From Antedon mediterranea (Eukaryota > Echinodermata > Crinoidea > Comatulida > Antedonidae), in NCBI RefSeq assembly GCF_964355755.1, contig NC_092676.1, positions 27,450,288 through 27,510,287 of the forward strand: a DNA stretch of 60,000 nucleotides. Direction: 5' to 3'. The notes beneath the pieces were generated by a model. It had not been told where the DNA came from, searched no databases, and saw only the letters and a list, made by a program, of their open reading frames with translations. Each line of letters opens with the position of its first letter. The first letter of the stretch is position 1. Below are positions 59,879 through 60,000 of this stretch, one piece after another. The position numbers and the translations under genes are program-made.

Positions 59879-60000
59879 AAATCTCTGTCTGCACTATCAA
59901 CCTTTATGCGACGTGCCCATATATGGATACGATGATGTCATATCACTACCATATTTGGGCACATCACACTTTTTTTGCCAAACTAGTTTGATAGTGTAGA
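59879..60000. mobile_element. MITE family A, copy 17 (cut by the window end)
   Basis: AATCTCTGTCTGCACTATCA left end, interior ATGGATACGATGATGTCATA, and right-end sequence TTTGATAGTGTAGA running to the last base. Confidence 0.8.

Overview
The window reads as AT-rich nuclear DNA of an invertebrate animal. The genes are interrupted by GT-AG introns, introns and spacers carry many small inverted-repeat transposons and minisatellites, and the two proteins are typical metazoan families. I lean towards a marine invertebrate, possibly an echinoderm-like deuterostome, but the sequence alone does not settle the lineage.

Layout. (1) 1-5280 is a tandem array of about 1.5-1.9 kb repeat units whose ends resemble Helitron-like elements. 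(2) 7417-28516 (+) is a CIN85/CD2AP-family adaptor gene (SH3KBP1-like) with three SH3 domains, a proline-rich region, a capping-protein-binding motif and a C-terminal coiled coil. Its true first exon is not identified. Two further ATG-containing exons inside the gene (8960-9085 and 19197-19368) are phase-compatible alternative first exons, so the locus could encode adaptors with 3, 2 or 1 SH3 domains. (3) 28517-32400 is a spacer with a 69-bp tandem repeat and several MITEs. (4) 32482-59095 (+) is a KIF21-type kinesin gene of 21 coding exons (1345 codons plus stop, in frame throughout), with a plus-end-directed motor domain, long stalk, acidic tract and regulatory coiled coil. It ends in a large unique exon instead of the family's usual WD40 propeller. 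A 12-nt microexon candidate lies at 52538-52549.

The genes lie head to tail and are independent transcription units. Both products belong to cortical/cytoskeletal biology: CIN85/CD2AP couples receptor endocytosis to actin capping, and KIF21 restrains microtubule growth. I see no evidence that they are co-regulated.

Repeats make up much of the rest. There are about 17 copies or fragments of one MITE of about 150 bp (ends AAGCTCTGTCTACACTATC), five copies of a second family (ends TTAAAGATGTATTGTCCCC), two piggyBac-like MITEs with TTAA duplications, several single MITEs, tRNA-derived sequences, and minisatellites with 19, 20, 23, 50, 53, 69 and 84-bp units. No bacterial, viral or CRISPR features were seen.
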